Assembly: GCA_963784645.1 (NCBI GenBank)
Contig: CAWARY010000005.1
Location: 620,001-684,000 of the forward strand
DNA from: JBBRVW01 sp963784645
GTDB lineage: Bacteria > Actinomycetota > Actinomycetes > JACCUZ01
DNA length: 64,000 nucleotides
Direction: 5' to 3'
The translations under genes were made by a program, and so were the position numbers. The notes below the pieces were generated by a model that made no database searches, was not told where the DNA came from, and was given only the letters and a program-made list of their open reading frames with translations. Shown piece after piece: positions 27,432 to 36,083 of the stretch (the first letter of the stretch is position 1; the number at the start of each line of letters is the position of its first letter).

Positions 27432-28446
27432 GTGGTGGCGACCCCGGACGTGCTCGCGGCAGCGCGGCGGGTGGCCGACGAGGTGCTGCGGCCGGCCGCG
27501 CCCGACGTCGACCGCACGGGGGTCCTGCCCGCCGGACACCTGGACGCCGCGGCGGCCGCCGGTCTGTACGGCGTGGCCGGCCACGTCGACGCCGGCGGCG
27601 CGGGAGCCGACCGGAGGACCGCGCACCAGGTGACCGAGCTGCTCGCCTCCGCCTGCCTGAGCACGGCGTTCGTCCTCGTGCAGCACGAGGGCGTGGTCTC
27701 CCGGCTCTCCAGGTCCGGGCCGACCTGGGACCCGTGGGTGCGCCGGATGTCTGCCGGCGAGGTGCGGGCCGGGGTCGGTGTCGGCGGCGTGCGACCCGGC
27801 GCCGAGCCCCTGCGCGCCACTCCCGACGGCGACGGCTGGCTGCTCGAGGGCACGGTGCCGTGGGTGACCGGCTGGGGGCTGGTCGACGTCCTGCACGTGG
27901 CCGCGCTGGATCCTGCGGGAGACGTGGTCTGGCTGCTGCTGGACGCCGTCGCGGCGCCGACCATGACCGTCGACGAGCTCGTGCTCACGGCGGTGCGGGC
28001 CAGTCGCACGGTCACGGTGACCTTCCACCGGCACCCCGTGCCCGGCGACCGGCTCACCGGCCGGACGACCTACGCGCAGTGGCAGGCGGCCGACGTCGGG
28101 ACGCTGCGCGGCAACGGGTCGCTGTCGCTCGGGCTCGTCGCCAGGTCGGCGGCGGAGATCGGTGAACGACGCGGCGGACCTGCTCGCGGCCACCGACCGG
28201 GTGCGCGCCGAGCTGGACGCCGCCGATGGCGCCGCCGACGCCGAGCGGCTGGCCCGGGCCCGCGCGGCCGCGTCCGGCCTGGCCTGGACCGCGGCCGGCC
28301 GGCTCGTGGTCGCCGGGGGAGCAGGTTCGGTGGTCGCCGGCGGTCCGGCCGACCGCACGACCCGCGAGGCGGCGTTCCTGCTGGTGTTCGGCTCCCGGCC
28401 GGCGATCAGGTCCGAGCTGCGTGCTCGGCTGGTTCCGGGAACCTGA
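27432..28446 (+). pseudogene. Acyl-CoA dehydrogenase family protein, frameshifted
   Basis: The frame opened by GTG 27432 gives the acyl-CoA dehydrogenase N-terminal helices and middle barrel (ASACLSTAFVLVQHEG, then GWLLEGTVPWVTGWG). It leaves frame near 28,150-28,160. The C-terminal helical domain continues one base forward from about 28,160 to 28446 (ARAAASGLAWTAAGRLVVAGG, TREAAFLLVFGS). The joined product is about 338 aa, rather short for the family. The shift has the same sense as in yaaA 3 kb upstream. Either a decaying gene or an assembly error. Confidence 0.75.
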
Positions 28447-28470
28447 GGCCGCGCGGGTCCGCGCGGCCGG

Positions 28471-29457
28471 TCACCAGCGGTCGTGCACGTGCGCGCGCAC
28501 CTGGCTGTCGTAGACGTCGCGCAGGGCGTCGAGAGTCGTTCCGTCCAGCGGTGCCAGCCCGGCGGCTGCGGCGTTGCCCCGCGCCTGCCCGGCGTTGCGG
28601 GCACCCGGGATCACGGTGCTGACGCCGGGCTGGTCGACGATCCAGCGCAGCGCGAGCTGGGCGGTCGTGGCGCCGTCGGGAGTGCTCGCCGCGACGTCGC
28701 GTGCGGCACGAACGCCGACGGCGAACGGCACGCCGCTGAACGTCTCGCCGACGTCGAACGCCTCGCCGTCCCGGTTGTAGGTGCGGTGGTCGTCGTCGGC
28801 GAACGTCGTCGACTCGTCGTACTTCCCGGACAGCAGCCCGGACGCGAGCGGGACCCGCGCGATGATGCCGACACCCGCCTCCTGCGCAGCGGGCAGCACC
28901 CGCTCCAGCGGCTTGCGTCGGAACGCGTTGAGGATGATCTGGACGGTCGCGACGTGCGGTCGCGCGATCGCGGTCAGCGCCTCGTCGACGGTCTCGACCG
29001 AGACGCCGTAGGCCGACACGACCTGTTCGTCGACCAGCCGGTCGAGGGCGTCGTACACGGCGTCGTCGGAGTAGACCGCGGTCGGCGGGCAGTGCAGCTG
29101 GACGAGGTCGATGGTGTCGACGCCGAGGTTGCGCCGGCTGCGGTCCAGCCAGCCGCGGAACGCGTCGAGGGTGAAGGCGCCCGCCTCGAGCGGGTCGGCC
29201 CGGCGGCCCATCTTCGTCGCCACCGTGATGCCGTGGTCCCCTCGGTCGCGGAGCGCCCGGCCGATCAGCGTCTCGCTGCGCCCGTCGCCGTAGACGTCGG
29301 CGGTGTCGAGGAAGGTCACGCCGGAGTCGAGCGCGGCGTGCAGCACCGCCATCGCGTCGTCCTCGCCGACGTCGCCCCAGTCGGCGCCGAGCTGCCAGCA
29401 GCCGAGACCGACGACGGACACCTGACGGCCGGTACGGCCGAACGTGCGCTGTTCCAT
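28471..29457 (-). CDS. Aldo/keto reductase
   Basis: 328 aa TIM-barrel NADPH oxidoreductase. The catalytic tetrad is intact: D51 and Y56 (DTADVYGDG), K82 (ATKMG) and H122 (VQLHCPP). The C-terminal cofactor loop VIPGARN follows. It starts EQRTFGRTGRQVSVVGLGCW, typical of the YajO/general stress protein 69-like group. ATG start; divergent from the DUF1206 gene. Substrate unknown; such enzymes reduce aldehydes and ketones. Confidence 0.93.
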   Translation of the reverse strand: MEQRTFGRTGRQVSVVGLGCWQLGADWGDVGEDDAMAVLHAALDSGVTFLDTADVYGDGRSETLIGRALRDRGDHGITVATKMGRRADPLEAGAFTLDAFRGWLDRSRRNLGVDTIDLVQLHCPPTAVYSDDAVYDALDRLVDEQVVSAYGVSVETVDEALTAIARPHVATVQIILNAFRRKPLERVLPAAQEAGVGIIARVPLASGLLSGKYDESTTFADDDHRTYNRDGEAFDVGETFSGVPFAVGVRAARDVAASTPDGATTAQLALRWIVDQPGVSTVIPGARNAGQARGNAAAAGLAPLDGTTLDALRDVYDSQVRAHVHDRW

Positions 29458-29511
29458 GCGTCGACCCTAGGCACCGGGTTGCGGCCGGTTCCCACGGGGC
29501 ACTGGTCGGTC

Positions 29512-30318
29512 GTGCTGCTTCGTGCGGTCGATCGGTTCCGCCGGAGTGATCTCGCCCGACTCGCGGCACGCGGCGGCCTGCTCGCGCGCGGCTTCCTCTA
29601 CCTGTTGCTGGCCTACCTGGCGGCGGCCCTGGCAGCGGGCTGGGGCCGGACCCCCGCGAACGCCAATGGCGCCCTCACGACGGTGGCTGCCCAGCCGGCC
29701 GGGTGGGTGGCTCTGGCCGGTGCCGCGCTGGGCTTCGCGGCGTTCGGGGTCATGCGGCTCGCCGGGGCCTACGGCGACCGGACCGTCGGCCGGCTCCGGC
29801 GGCTCACCACGGCGGGTCAGGCCACGTTCTACCTGGCGATGTCGGGGCTCACGGTGTCGTTCCTCGCAGGGGACCGCGGCACCGGCTCGAGCGGCCAGTC
29901 CGACTCCACCGCGATGCTGCTGGTGTCCTCGACGGCCGGTCGGCTGCTGATGGCCACCGTGGGTCTGGTCGTCGTGGGCGTCTGCGCCTGGCAGCTGCGG
30001 CTGGCCGCGCAGGGCGGGTACGCCGACAGCCTGACCCTCACGACCCTGGGACCGCGGATGCGGCAGGCCGCCGACGTGGTCGGCCGGGTCGGCATCGTGG
30101 CCCGGGCCACGGCGGTGCTGCCCGTCGGTGGGCTGCTCGTCCTGGCGGCCTGGCAGGCTCGGCCGGGCACGGCGCGGGACCTCGACCAGCTCCTCGACGG
30201 GCTGGTGCACCACCCGCTCGGTCACGTGCTGGTGTGGCTGGTCGCGGCCGGGTTCGCGGTCTTCGCGGCGTACAGCCTCGTGGAGGTCCGCTACCGCGAG
30301 GTCCACGCCGGGGACTGA
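29512..30318 (+). CDS. DUF1206 membrane protein
   Basis: 268 aa with six predicted membrane helices arranged as three similar pairs, the layout of DUF1206. The repeat unit is recognisable as ARLAARGGLLARGFLYLLLAY and its counterparts near residues 95-115 and 185-215. GTG start close to the divergent aldo/keto reductase. The stop codon abuts the convergent FAD dehydrogenase stop with no spacer. The family has no known function. Confidence 0.85.
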   Translation: MLLRAVDRFRRSDLARLAARGGLLARGFLYLLLAYLAAALAAGWGRTPANANGALTTVAAQPAGWVALAGAALGFAAFGVMRLAGAYGDRTVGRLRRLTTAGQATFYLAMSGLTVSFLAGDRGTGSSGQSDSTAMLLVSSTAGRLLMATVGLVVVGVCAWQLRLAAQGGYADSLTLTTLGPRMRQAADVVGRVGIVARATAVLPVGGLLVLAAWQARPGTARDLDQLLDGLVHHPLGHVLVWLVAAGFAVFAAYSLVEVRYREVHAGD

Positions 30319-31971
30319 TCAGGCGGTAGCCGCCGCGGCCGAGCGTCCGGCCGCGCGGCCGGAGAACAGGCAGCCGCCGAGGAAGGTGCCCTCGAGGGCG
30401 CGGTAGCCGTGCATCCCGCCGCCGCCGAACCCGGCGACCTCACCCGCGGCCCACAGCCCGGGCACCGGCTCGCCGTCGGCCCGGAGCACCCTCGCCTCGA
30501 GGTCGGTCTCCAGACCGCCGAGCGTCTTGCGGGTGAGCAGGTGCAGCCGCACGGCGATGAGCGGGCCGGCCTTGGGGTCCAGCAGCTTGTGCGGGGAGGC
30601 GACCCGAACCAGCTTGTCGCCCCGGTAGCGGCGGGCCCCGCGCATCGCCGTGACCTGGAGGTCCTTGGTGAACGCGTTGTCCATCTCGCGGTCGCGCGCG
30701 AGCACGGTGCGCTCCACGTCGTCGTAGGTCAGCAGCGGCACGTCGGTCACCGCGTTCATGCCCTCGACGAGGCTGCGCAGGTCGTCGCGCACGACGAAGT
30801 CGACGCCGTGCTGCTTGAACTTCTCGACCGGCCCCGGAGCGCCGGGCCTGACCCGGCCGAGCACCTGCCGGACGTCGCGGTCGGTGAGGTCGGGGTTCTG
30901 CTCGGAGCCCGAGAGGGCGAACTCCTTCTCGATGATCTTCTGGGTCAGCACGAACCACGTGTGCGCGTGCCCGGTGCGCTGGATGTGCGCGAGAGTCCCG
31001 AGCGTGTCGAAGCCCGGGAACAGCGGGACGGGCAGGCGGCGGCCGGTGGCGTCCAGCCACAGTGACGACGGGCCGGGCAGGATCCGGATGCCGTGCCCGG
31101 GCCAGATCGGGTCCCAGTTCGTGACGCCCTCGGTGTAGTGCCACATCCGGTCGCGGTTCACGACCTGGCCGCCGGCCCGCTCGGTGATGGCGAGCATGCG
31201 CCCGTCGACGTGCGCCGGTACGCCGGTGAGCATGGTCTCCGGGTAGGTGCCCAGCCGCTCCGGCCAGGCGGCCCGGACGAGCTCGTGGTTGCCGCCGATG
31301 CCGCCGGACGTGATGACCACCCCCGGGGCGGACAGCGTGAACTCGCCGACCGGGGTGCGCGAGCTGGCGAAGCCGCGGCCCAGCGGGGAGGGCTCGAGCA
31401 CCGTTCCCCGCACCCCGTCGACGGCGTCGCCGGTGACGGTGAGCGCATCGACCTGGTGCCGGTGCCGCACGTCGATCCGGCCCGTCTCGACGTGCGCGCG
31501 CACCCGTCGCTCGAACGGCCCGACCACGCCCGGCCCGGTTCCCCACGTGACGTGGAAGCGGGGGACGGAGTTGCCCGGTCCCTCGGCGTCGTAGCCGCCG
31601 CGCTCGGCCCAGCCGACGACCGGGAACCAGCGGATCCCCTGCTGGTGCAGCCAGGAGCGCTTCTCGCCGGCGGCCCACTCGACGTACGCCCGGGCCCAGC
31701 GCCGCGGCCACCGGTCCTCGCGCTCACGGTCGAAGCCGGCCGTGCCCACCCAGTCCTGCCAGGCCAGGTCGAGCGAGTCGCGCACGCCCATCCGGCGCTG
31801 CTCGGGCGAGTCGACGAGGAAGAGCCCCCCGAGCGACCAGAACGCCTGGCCGCCGAGGTTGGCCTCGTTCTCCTGGTCCAGGAGCAGCACCCGCCGCCCC
31901 GCGTCGGCCGCCTCCGCGGCCGCGACCAGCCCGGCGAGGCCGGCCCCCACCACGATGACGTCCGCGTCCAC
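30319..31971 (-). CDS. FAD-binding dehydrogenase (fumarate reductase / KstD-like flavoprotein)
   Basis: 550 aa. The N-terminal dinucleotide-binding motif DVIVVGAGLAGLVAAAEAA sits at once after the start, and the C-terminal flavin motif GLWAAGEVAGFGGGGMHGY lies near residue 515. ANLGGQAFWSLGG is typical of the subfamily usually annotated FAD-binding dehydrogenase, related to 3-ketosteroid dehydrogenases and flavocytochrome c. GTG at 31971 chosen: GAGAGGGGA lies upstream and the Rossmann motif starts three residues later. Substrate unknown. No iron-sulfur partner is adjacent. Confidence 0.88.
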   Translation of the reverse strand: MDADVIVVGAGLAGLVAAAEAADAGRRVLLLDQENEANLGGQAFWSLGGLFLVDSPEQRRMGVRDSLDLAWQDWVGTAGFDREREDRWPRRWARAYVEWAAGEKRSWLHQQGIRWFPVVGWAERGGYDAEGPGNSVPRFHVTWGTGPGVVGPFERRVRAHVETGRIDVRHRHQVDALTVTGDAVDGVRGTVLEPSPLGRGFASSRTPVGEFTLSAPGVVITSGGIGGNHELVRAAWPERLGTYPETMLTGVPAHVDGRMLAITERAGGQVVNRDRMWHYTEGVTNWDPIWPGHGIRILPGPSSLWLDATGRRLPVPLFPGFDTLGTLAHIQRTGHAHTWFVLTQKIIEKEFALSGSEQNPDLTDRDVRQVLGRVRPGAPGPVEKFKQHGVDFVVRDDLRSLVEGMNAVTDVPLLTYDDVERTVLARDREMDNAFTKDLQVTAMRGARRYRGDKLVRVASPHKLLDPKAGPLIAVRLHLLTRKTLGGLETDLEARVLRADGEPVPGLWAAGEVAGFGGGGMHGYRALEGTFLGGCLFSGRAAGRSAAAATA

Positions 31972-32087
31972 GCTGCGTCGTCCCCTCTCGTGCGCCGCTG
32001 CCCGGACGGTCGTCCACAGGCGGGGGTCTGTCCACCAGGACGGTCGGCGCGCTCCGTGGCACCCTCCCACGGCCCGAGGCTCGGGTC

Positions 32088-33287
32088 ATGGACGAGGACA
32101 CGGGCAGCAGCAGGTGGGCCGGACGCACGGTCCGCACCGACGGTGACGGGCGCACGGTGGTGCGGCTCCGCGGCCCCGACGACGTGCTGGGCATCGTCCC
32201 CTGGCGACTCGGCTTCCACCCGACCGAGAGCCTCGTGGTGGTGGTGCTGCAGGGCAGCCGACGGCGCGAGCGGCTGGTGATGCGGATGGACCTGCCCGAC
32301 CCTCGCTCGGGCGCCACCGCCGTCGCCGTCGCCCGCGAGACGGCGGGCCGAGCCGAGCAGGCGGCGGCCGACGAGGTGCTGGTCGCGATCTACACGACGG
32401 CAGCCGACGACGCGGGCGAGCTGCCCTTCACCGACCTGGTCGACGAGCTCGCGTCGGCGCTGGACGACGTCGGCGTCGACCTGCCGGAGGCCCTGCTGGT
32501 GCGCGACGGGCGGCGCTGGTCCTACCTCTGCCGCGAACCGTCGTGCTGCCCGCCCGACGGCCTGCCGCTGCCCGAGCGGCCGACAGCGGCGGCCGACGCC
32601 TACGCCGCCGAGGCCGTGCTCCGTGGCGCTGTGGTGCTGCCCGACCGCGGGGCCCTGCGCCGCTCGGTCCATCCGTCGGACCACGCGGTGGCGGTCGCCG
32701 TCCGCCGACGGGCCTGGGACCAGCTCGCGACGCTGGTGCCCACCGGTCGGATGGCTGCCGAGGGTGCGGAACGGCTGGGGCTGCTGCGCGAGCGGTTCGC
32801 CCGGGGCGAGCGGGAGCCACCGGAGCCGGTCGACGCCCTGCTGGTGGCCCTCGGGCTCGTCGACCCGCGTCGCCGCGACGGGCTGATGACGGCGGTCCTC
32901 GACGACGACACCGGGGCGGTCCTCGAGCTGCTCGGTCACGTGGCGCGGCTGGTCGACGACGACGTCGCGGCACCGGTGTGCACGGTGCTGGGCTGGCTCG
33001 CGTACGCCACCGGCGACGGCGCACTCGCTCTGGTCGCGGTCGAGCGGGCCCTGCGCGCCGACCCCGGCTACACGATGGCCCAGCTGCTGCTCGGCGGCAT
33101 CGACGGCATGGTCCCGCCGTCGGCCCTGCGCGACGTGAGCCGCGCCGTCCGGTCCGACCTCGCTGCCGACGGTCCGGTCGGCCGTGAGTCCACTGCGAGC
33201 GGCGCTACTGGTCCGGCGCGGACATCCGCTCGGCGACGTCGGCCGGGAAGCCGCCGGTCGCCACCGGACCCCAGCGGTCCGGCGTGA
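32088..33287 (+). CDS. DUF4192 domain-containing protein
   Basis: 399 aa. The DUF4192 fold runs from about residue 25 (VVRLRGPDDVLGIVPWRLGF, then HPTESLVVVVLQG) to about 365 (DPGYTMAQLLLGGIDGMVPP). It includes an acidic middle and the conserved YLCREPSCCPPDG motif near 147-160. The last 30 residues are a low-complexity Arg/Pro/Ser tail read antisense to the 3' end of the next gene, an overlap of 83 bases. Widespread in Actinomycetota, function unknown. ATG start; a GTCCACAGG element lies about 70 bases upstream. Confidence 0.88.
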   Translation: MDEDTGSSRWAGRTVRTDGDGRTVVRLRGPDDVLGIVPWRLGFHPTESLVVVVLQGSRRRERLVMRMDLPDPRSGATAVAVARETAGRAEQAAADEVLVAIYTTAADDAGELPFTDLVDELASALDDVGVDLPEALLVRDGRRWSYLCREPSCCPPDGLPLPERPTAAADAYAAEAVLRGAVVLPDRGALRRSVHPSDHAVAVAVRRRAWDQLATLVPTGRMAAEGAERLGLLRERFARGEREPPEPVDALLVALGLVDPRRRDGLMTAVLDDDTGAVLELLGHVARLVDDDVAAPVCTVLGWLAYATGDGALALVAVERALRADPGYTMAQLLLGGIDGMVPPSALRDVSRAVRSDLAADGPVGRESTASGATGPARTSARRRRPGSRRSPPDPSGPA

Positions 33288-33687
33288 CCCGGATGAGCGA
33301 CTTGCCCTGCCGGACCATGGCCGCGCGGTACTCGTCCCAGTCGGGGTGCTCGCCGGAGATCGCCCGGTAGTAGTCGACCAGCGGCTCGACCGAGTCCGGC
33401 AGGTGCAGCACCTCTGCGGTGCCGTCGACCTGCACCCACGGACCGTCCCAGTCGTCGGAGAGGACGCAGAGGGACACCACCGGGTCGCGGTCGGCGTTGC
33501 GCGTCTTCGCCCGTCGGGGGTAGGTCGAGACCACGACGCGGCCGTGGGCGTCGACCCCGCAGGTGACGGGGGAGACCTGGGGCGAGCCGTCGGCCCGCCG
33601 GGTCACGAGCAGGGCTCGGTGCCGTGGCCGGAGGAAGGCGAGCAGGTCGTCCCTGCTGACGGTGTCGGCGGTGGCGACGCGTGGCAT
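33205..33687 (-). CDS. PPOX-class flavin/F420-dependent oxidoreductase
   Basis: About 160 aa split barrel of the pyridoxamine-phosphate-oxidase-like group. Recognisable parts: LLVTRRADGSPQVSPVTCGV, STYPRRAKTRNADRDPVVSL, GPWVQVDGTAEVLHLPD and VRQGKSLIRVTPDRWGP. Actinobacterial members often use F420 rather than FMN; I cannot tell which. I chose the ATG at 33687; an earlier TTG (33705) has no ribosome site. Its 3' end overlaps the tail of the convergent DUF4192 gene. Confidence 0.88.
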   Translation of the reverse strand: MPRVATADTVSRDDLLAFLRPRHRALLVTRRADGSPQVSPVTCGVDAHGRVVVSTYPRRAKTRNADRDPVVSLCVLSDDWDGPWVQVDGTAEVLHLPDSVEPLVDYYRAISGEHPDWDEYRAAMVRQGKSLIRVTPDRWGPVATGGFPADVAERMSAPDQ

Positions 33688-33795
33688 GGCCCCGAGCCTA
33701 GGCAACCACCGTCGGAAGGCGTGGGCGGCGTCCGGTGGGACACAGGTGAGGGAAGCGCACGTCGGCGCCCCGCCGACCGCTCACGAGGAGATGAT

Positions 33796-34320
33796 GTGAC
33801 GATCGAGACCAGCCGGCCACGTACCGAGCAGCAGTCCGCAGCCTTGTCGATCTACCTCAACGACCACCTCGCCGCGGCGACCGGCGGGGTCGAGCTCGCC
33901 CGGCGCGCCGCCGCAGCCGAACAGGGATCGCCCCTGGGTGCTCCGTTGCGTGCACTGGCCGGTGACCTCGAGGCCGACCGGCGGGCGCTCACCGAGCTGA
34001 TGGCCCGGCTCGGCGTCGGCGTCACGAGCTACAAGCTGGCGGGTGCGTGGCTGGCCGAGAAAGCCGGCCGGCTCAAGCCCAACGGTGGCTGGCTGCACCG
34101 CTCGGCACTCGCGCCCGTCGTCGAGACGGAGGGGCTGCGGCTGGTGGCCGAGCACGGGGCGGCAGCGTGGCGGACCCTGCGGGCGCTCGCGGGGTCCGAC
34201 ATCCGGCTCGACGCCGCCGAGCTCGACCGTCTCGTCGACCGTGCCGCGGAGCAGGCAGCGGTGGCCGGGCGGCTGGCGGCGGAGTCGGCCGCCCACGCCT
34301 TCGGCGGCCCGGTGGGCTGA
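33796..34320 (+). CDS. Conserved-looking helical protein of unknown function
   Basis: 174 aa, nearly all alpha-helical by composition and lacking membrane segments. Helical stretches are separated by short loops (about 15-45, 50-75, 85-100, 115-165), suggesting a four-helix bundle; a ferritin-like or hemerythrin-like fold is possible but no metal-ligand pattern is clear. GTG start with GAGGAG five bases upstream. The stop overlaps the start of a 39-codon frame (TGATG), which in turn overlaps the CPBP protease gene, so three genes appear co-translated. Confidence 0.75.
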   Translation: MTIETSRPRTEQQSAALSIYLNDHLAAATGGVELARRAAAAEQGSPLGAPLRALAGDLEADRRALTELMARLGVGVTSYKLAGAWLAEKAGRLKPNGGWLHRSALAPVVETEGLRLVAEHGAAAWRTLRALAGSDIRLDAAELDRLVDRAAEQAAVAGRLAAESAAHAFGGPVG

Positions 34321-34439
34321 TGGCCGACGGTGCCGCCGATCCGCCGCACGTGCCGCGGACGCAGGTCCCGGGCGGCGTAGCAGGGACCGGTCCGCTGCGG
34401 GACCAGGGGCGGTCGATCCTGCGCCGGGTCCTCGGATGA
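34320..34439 (+). CDS. Candidate 39-aa small protein inside the CPBP operon
   Basis: ATG 34320 shares its first base with the upstream stop (TGATG), and its own TGA overlaps the next ATG (ATGA at 34436-34439). It therefore tiles the gap between two genes exactly. The product is Pro/Gly-rich at the start and ends in a basic helix-like stretch (DQGRSILRRVLG). No family recognised. The double overlap is the only evidence; it could be a chance frame serving re-initiation. Confidence 0.4.
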   Translation: MADGAADPPHVPRTQVPGGVAGTGPLRDQGRSILRRVLG

Positions 34440-35122
34440 CGGCGGCGCCCGGCGCTGCGCGCCGTTGGGTGGCCGTGCTGGGGCCGGCGACGGCGCCGCA
34501 CCACGAGGAGCCGTCGGTCGTCCGGACCCGGCGACGCGTCGTCGTCGGCGTCACCGCCGTCGTGGGGGCCGTGCTGCTGGGGCTCACCCTGCGCTCGGAC
34601 ACCGGGGGTCCCGCCTTCTACCCCCTGGCGCTCGGGCTCGCGGCCACCTGGACGGCCGGAGCGCTGCTCTCCGGCCCGCTGCATCTGGGACGGCTCGACG
34701 GGCGGCGGCACGTGCTCGGCCCGGCGGCGATCGGCGCTGTGGCGTTCGCCGGCTTCGCGGCCGGAGCCGTCGTCCTCCGGCAGGTCCCGGTGCTCGACGA
34801 CCTCGTGCGGTCGGTCATCAGCCGCGCCGACACCGGGTCCCTGACCCTGGTCCTGGCCGTGGCGCTGGTCAACGGCCTGGCCGAGGAGCTCTTCTTCCGC
34901 GGCGCGCTCTACAGCGCCTTGGCCCAGCACCGGCCCTGGCTCTGGTCGACGGTGGCCTACGTCGCCGTCACCGCGGCCGCCGGCAACCCGGTGCTGGTGC
35001 TCGCGGCGGCCGTCATGGGAACGGTCTTCGCCCTGGAGCGGCGCTCGACCCGGGGGGTCCTCGCCCCGGTCGTCACCCACCTGGTCTGGTCGGCCCTGAT
35101 GATCTTCTTCCTGCCGCGCTGA
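34436..35122 (+). CDS. CPBP-family intramembrane protease (Abi/Rce1-like)
   Basis: 228 aa with six or so membrane helices. Motif 1 is clear: EELFFRGAL (EExxxR), containing the catalytic glutamates. The C-terminal motif appears as APVVTHLVWSALM. The expected middle FxxxH motif is not evident: the matching helix reads AYVAVTAAAGNP without histidine, so activity may be altered. ATG start overlaps the upstream small frame. Family roles include bacteriocin self-immunity and prenyl-protein processing; role here unknown. Confidence 0.85.
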   Translation: MTAAPGAARRWVAVLGPATAPHHEEPSVVRTRRRVVVGVTAVVGAVLLGLTLRSDTGGPAFYPLALGLAATWTAGALLSGPLHLGRLDGRRHVLGPAAIGAVAFAGFAAGAVVLRQVPVLDDLVRSVISRADTGSLTLVLAVALVNGLAEELFFRGALYSALAQHRPWLWSTVAYVAVTAAAGNPVLVLAAAVMGTVFALERRSTRGVLAPVVTHLVWSALMIFFLPR

Positions 35123-35241
35123 CGGCTGCGAGCCGACCGGTGCGGGGTGAAGATGCCTCCAAGAAGGTTGACGGAACAATATCTGAGTAATCAACATTCT
35201 ACTGAGCAAGAACATCACCTCCGCCTCCTCAGGAGCCCTCC

Positions 35242-35934
35242 GTGCCGCAGCTGTTCCGTCTGGACGCCAGCCTCTCCACCGACACCTCGGTGTCGCGCGA
35301 GGTCGCCGACACCTTCCAGAAGATCTGGTCCCTCGAGCACCCCGACGGCGTCGTGGTCCGGCGCGACCTGGGTGCCGCGCCCGTCCCGCTCCTCGACTCG
35401 GTGGCTGTCGGCGCCCGGTTCGTGCCGGCTGGCGAGCGCAGCCCCGCGCAGGTGGCCGCCGTCCGGCTGGCCGAGACGCTGACCGACGAGCTGGTCTCCT
35501 CCGACGCCTACCTGTTCGCGGTGCCGCTCTACAACTGGACCAACCCGGCCAGCGTCCAGGCCTGGATCGACCGCATCTTCACCGCTGCCCCGCTGCGCGC
35601 GGGCGAGGGCGAGCCGATCGCCGGCCGTCCCGCCGTGGTCGTGCACAGCCGTGGCGGCGGCTACGGCCCCGGCACCCCGCGCGAGGGCTGGGACCACGCC
35701 GAGCCGTACCTGCGCCGGATCCTCGAGGACGTCTGGAAGCTCGACGTCACCGTCGTGACCGCCGAGCTGACGCTGGCCGCGACCGTGCCGGCGATGGCCC
35801 ACCTCAAGGACGTCGGTGCCGCCTCGCTCCGGGCCGCGCACACCGCCGCCGAGGACCACGCCCGCCGGGTGGCCGAGCTGGTCGCCGCCGGCGAGCCGGC
35901 CGTCGACCTGACCGGCCAGCGCCAGGCCGTCTGA
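35242..35934 (+). CDS. FMN-dependent NAD(P)H oxidoreductase (azoreductase-like)
   Basis: 230 aa flavodoxin-like fold. Starts PQLFRLDASLSTDTSVSREV, the phosphate-binding loop of the AcpD/azoreductase group, and contains VPLYNWTNPASVQAWIDRIF and HSRGGGYGPGTPREGWDH, where an FMN-contacting loop is expected. GTG 35242 has AGGAG six bases upstream. The upstream 75 bases are unusually AT-rich for this genome. A perfect hairpin follows the stop. Probably reduces quinones or azo compounds. Confidence 0.88.
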   Translation: MPQLFRLDASLSTDTSVSREVADTFQKIWSLEHPDGVVVRRDLGAAPVPLLDSVAVGARFVPAGERSPAQVAAVRLAETLTDELVSSDAYLFAVPLYNWTNPASVQAWIDRIFTAAPLRAGEGEPIAGRPAVVVHSRGGGYGPGTPREGWDHAEPYLRRILEDVWKLDVTVVTAELTLAATVPAMAHLKDVGAASLRAAHTAAEDHARRVAELVAAGEPAVDLTGQRQAV

Positions 35935-35953
35935 CCTCGTCGCCCCCGACGTG

Positions 35954-35984
35954 CGCCGCCGGGACCTTGCCCGTCCCGGCGGCG
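35954..35984 (+). terminator. Hairpin terminator after the azoreductase-like gene
   Basis: Arms CGCCGCCGGGAC (35954-35965) and GTCCCGGCGGCG (35973-35984) pair perfectly over 12 bases with a CTTGCCC loop. It lies 20 bases after the stop codon. A convergent small gene ends about 100 bases further on. Confidence 0.75.
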
Positions 35985-36083
35985 TCGTCGTGTCCGGGGG
36001 TGTGTGGCCGGCGCTGGCGCCGGGCTGACCGCGCCGCCTCTCGTCGCGACTGCTCGACGACCCCTGACGTCGCGATCAGGGCC

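Noticed and set aside
28162..28446. A separate 94-aa gene after the acyl-CoA dehydrogenase
   Set aside because: Its sequence is the C-terminal helical domain of that family and it overlaps the upstream frame exactly where the domain breaks, so a frameshift explains it better.
33205..33287. Antisense overlap of the DUF4192 and PPOX genes as a regulatory arrangement
   Set aside because: The overlapping DUF4192 tail is low-complexity and beyond the domain, so it probably reflects a lost stop codon rather than a functional overlap.
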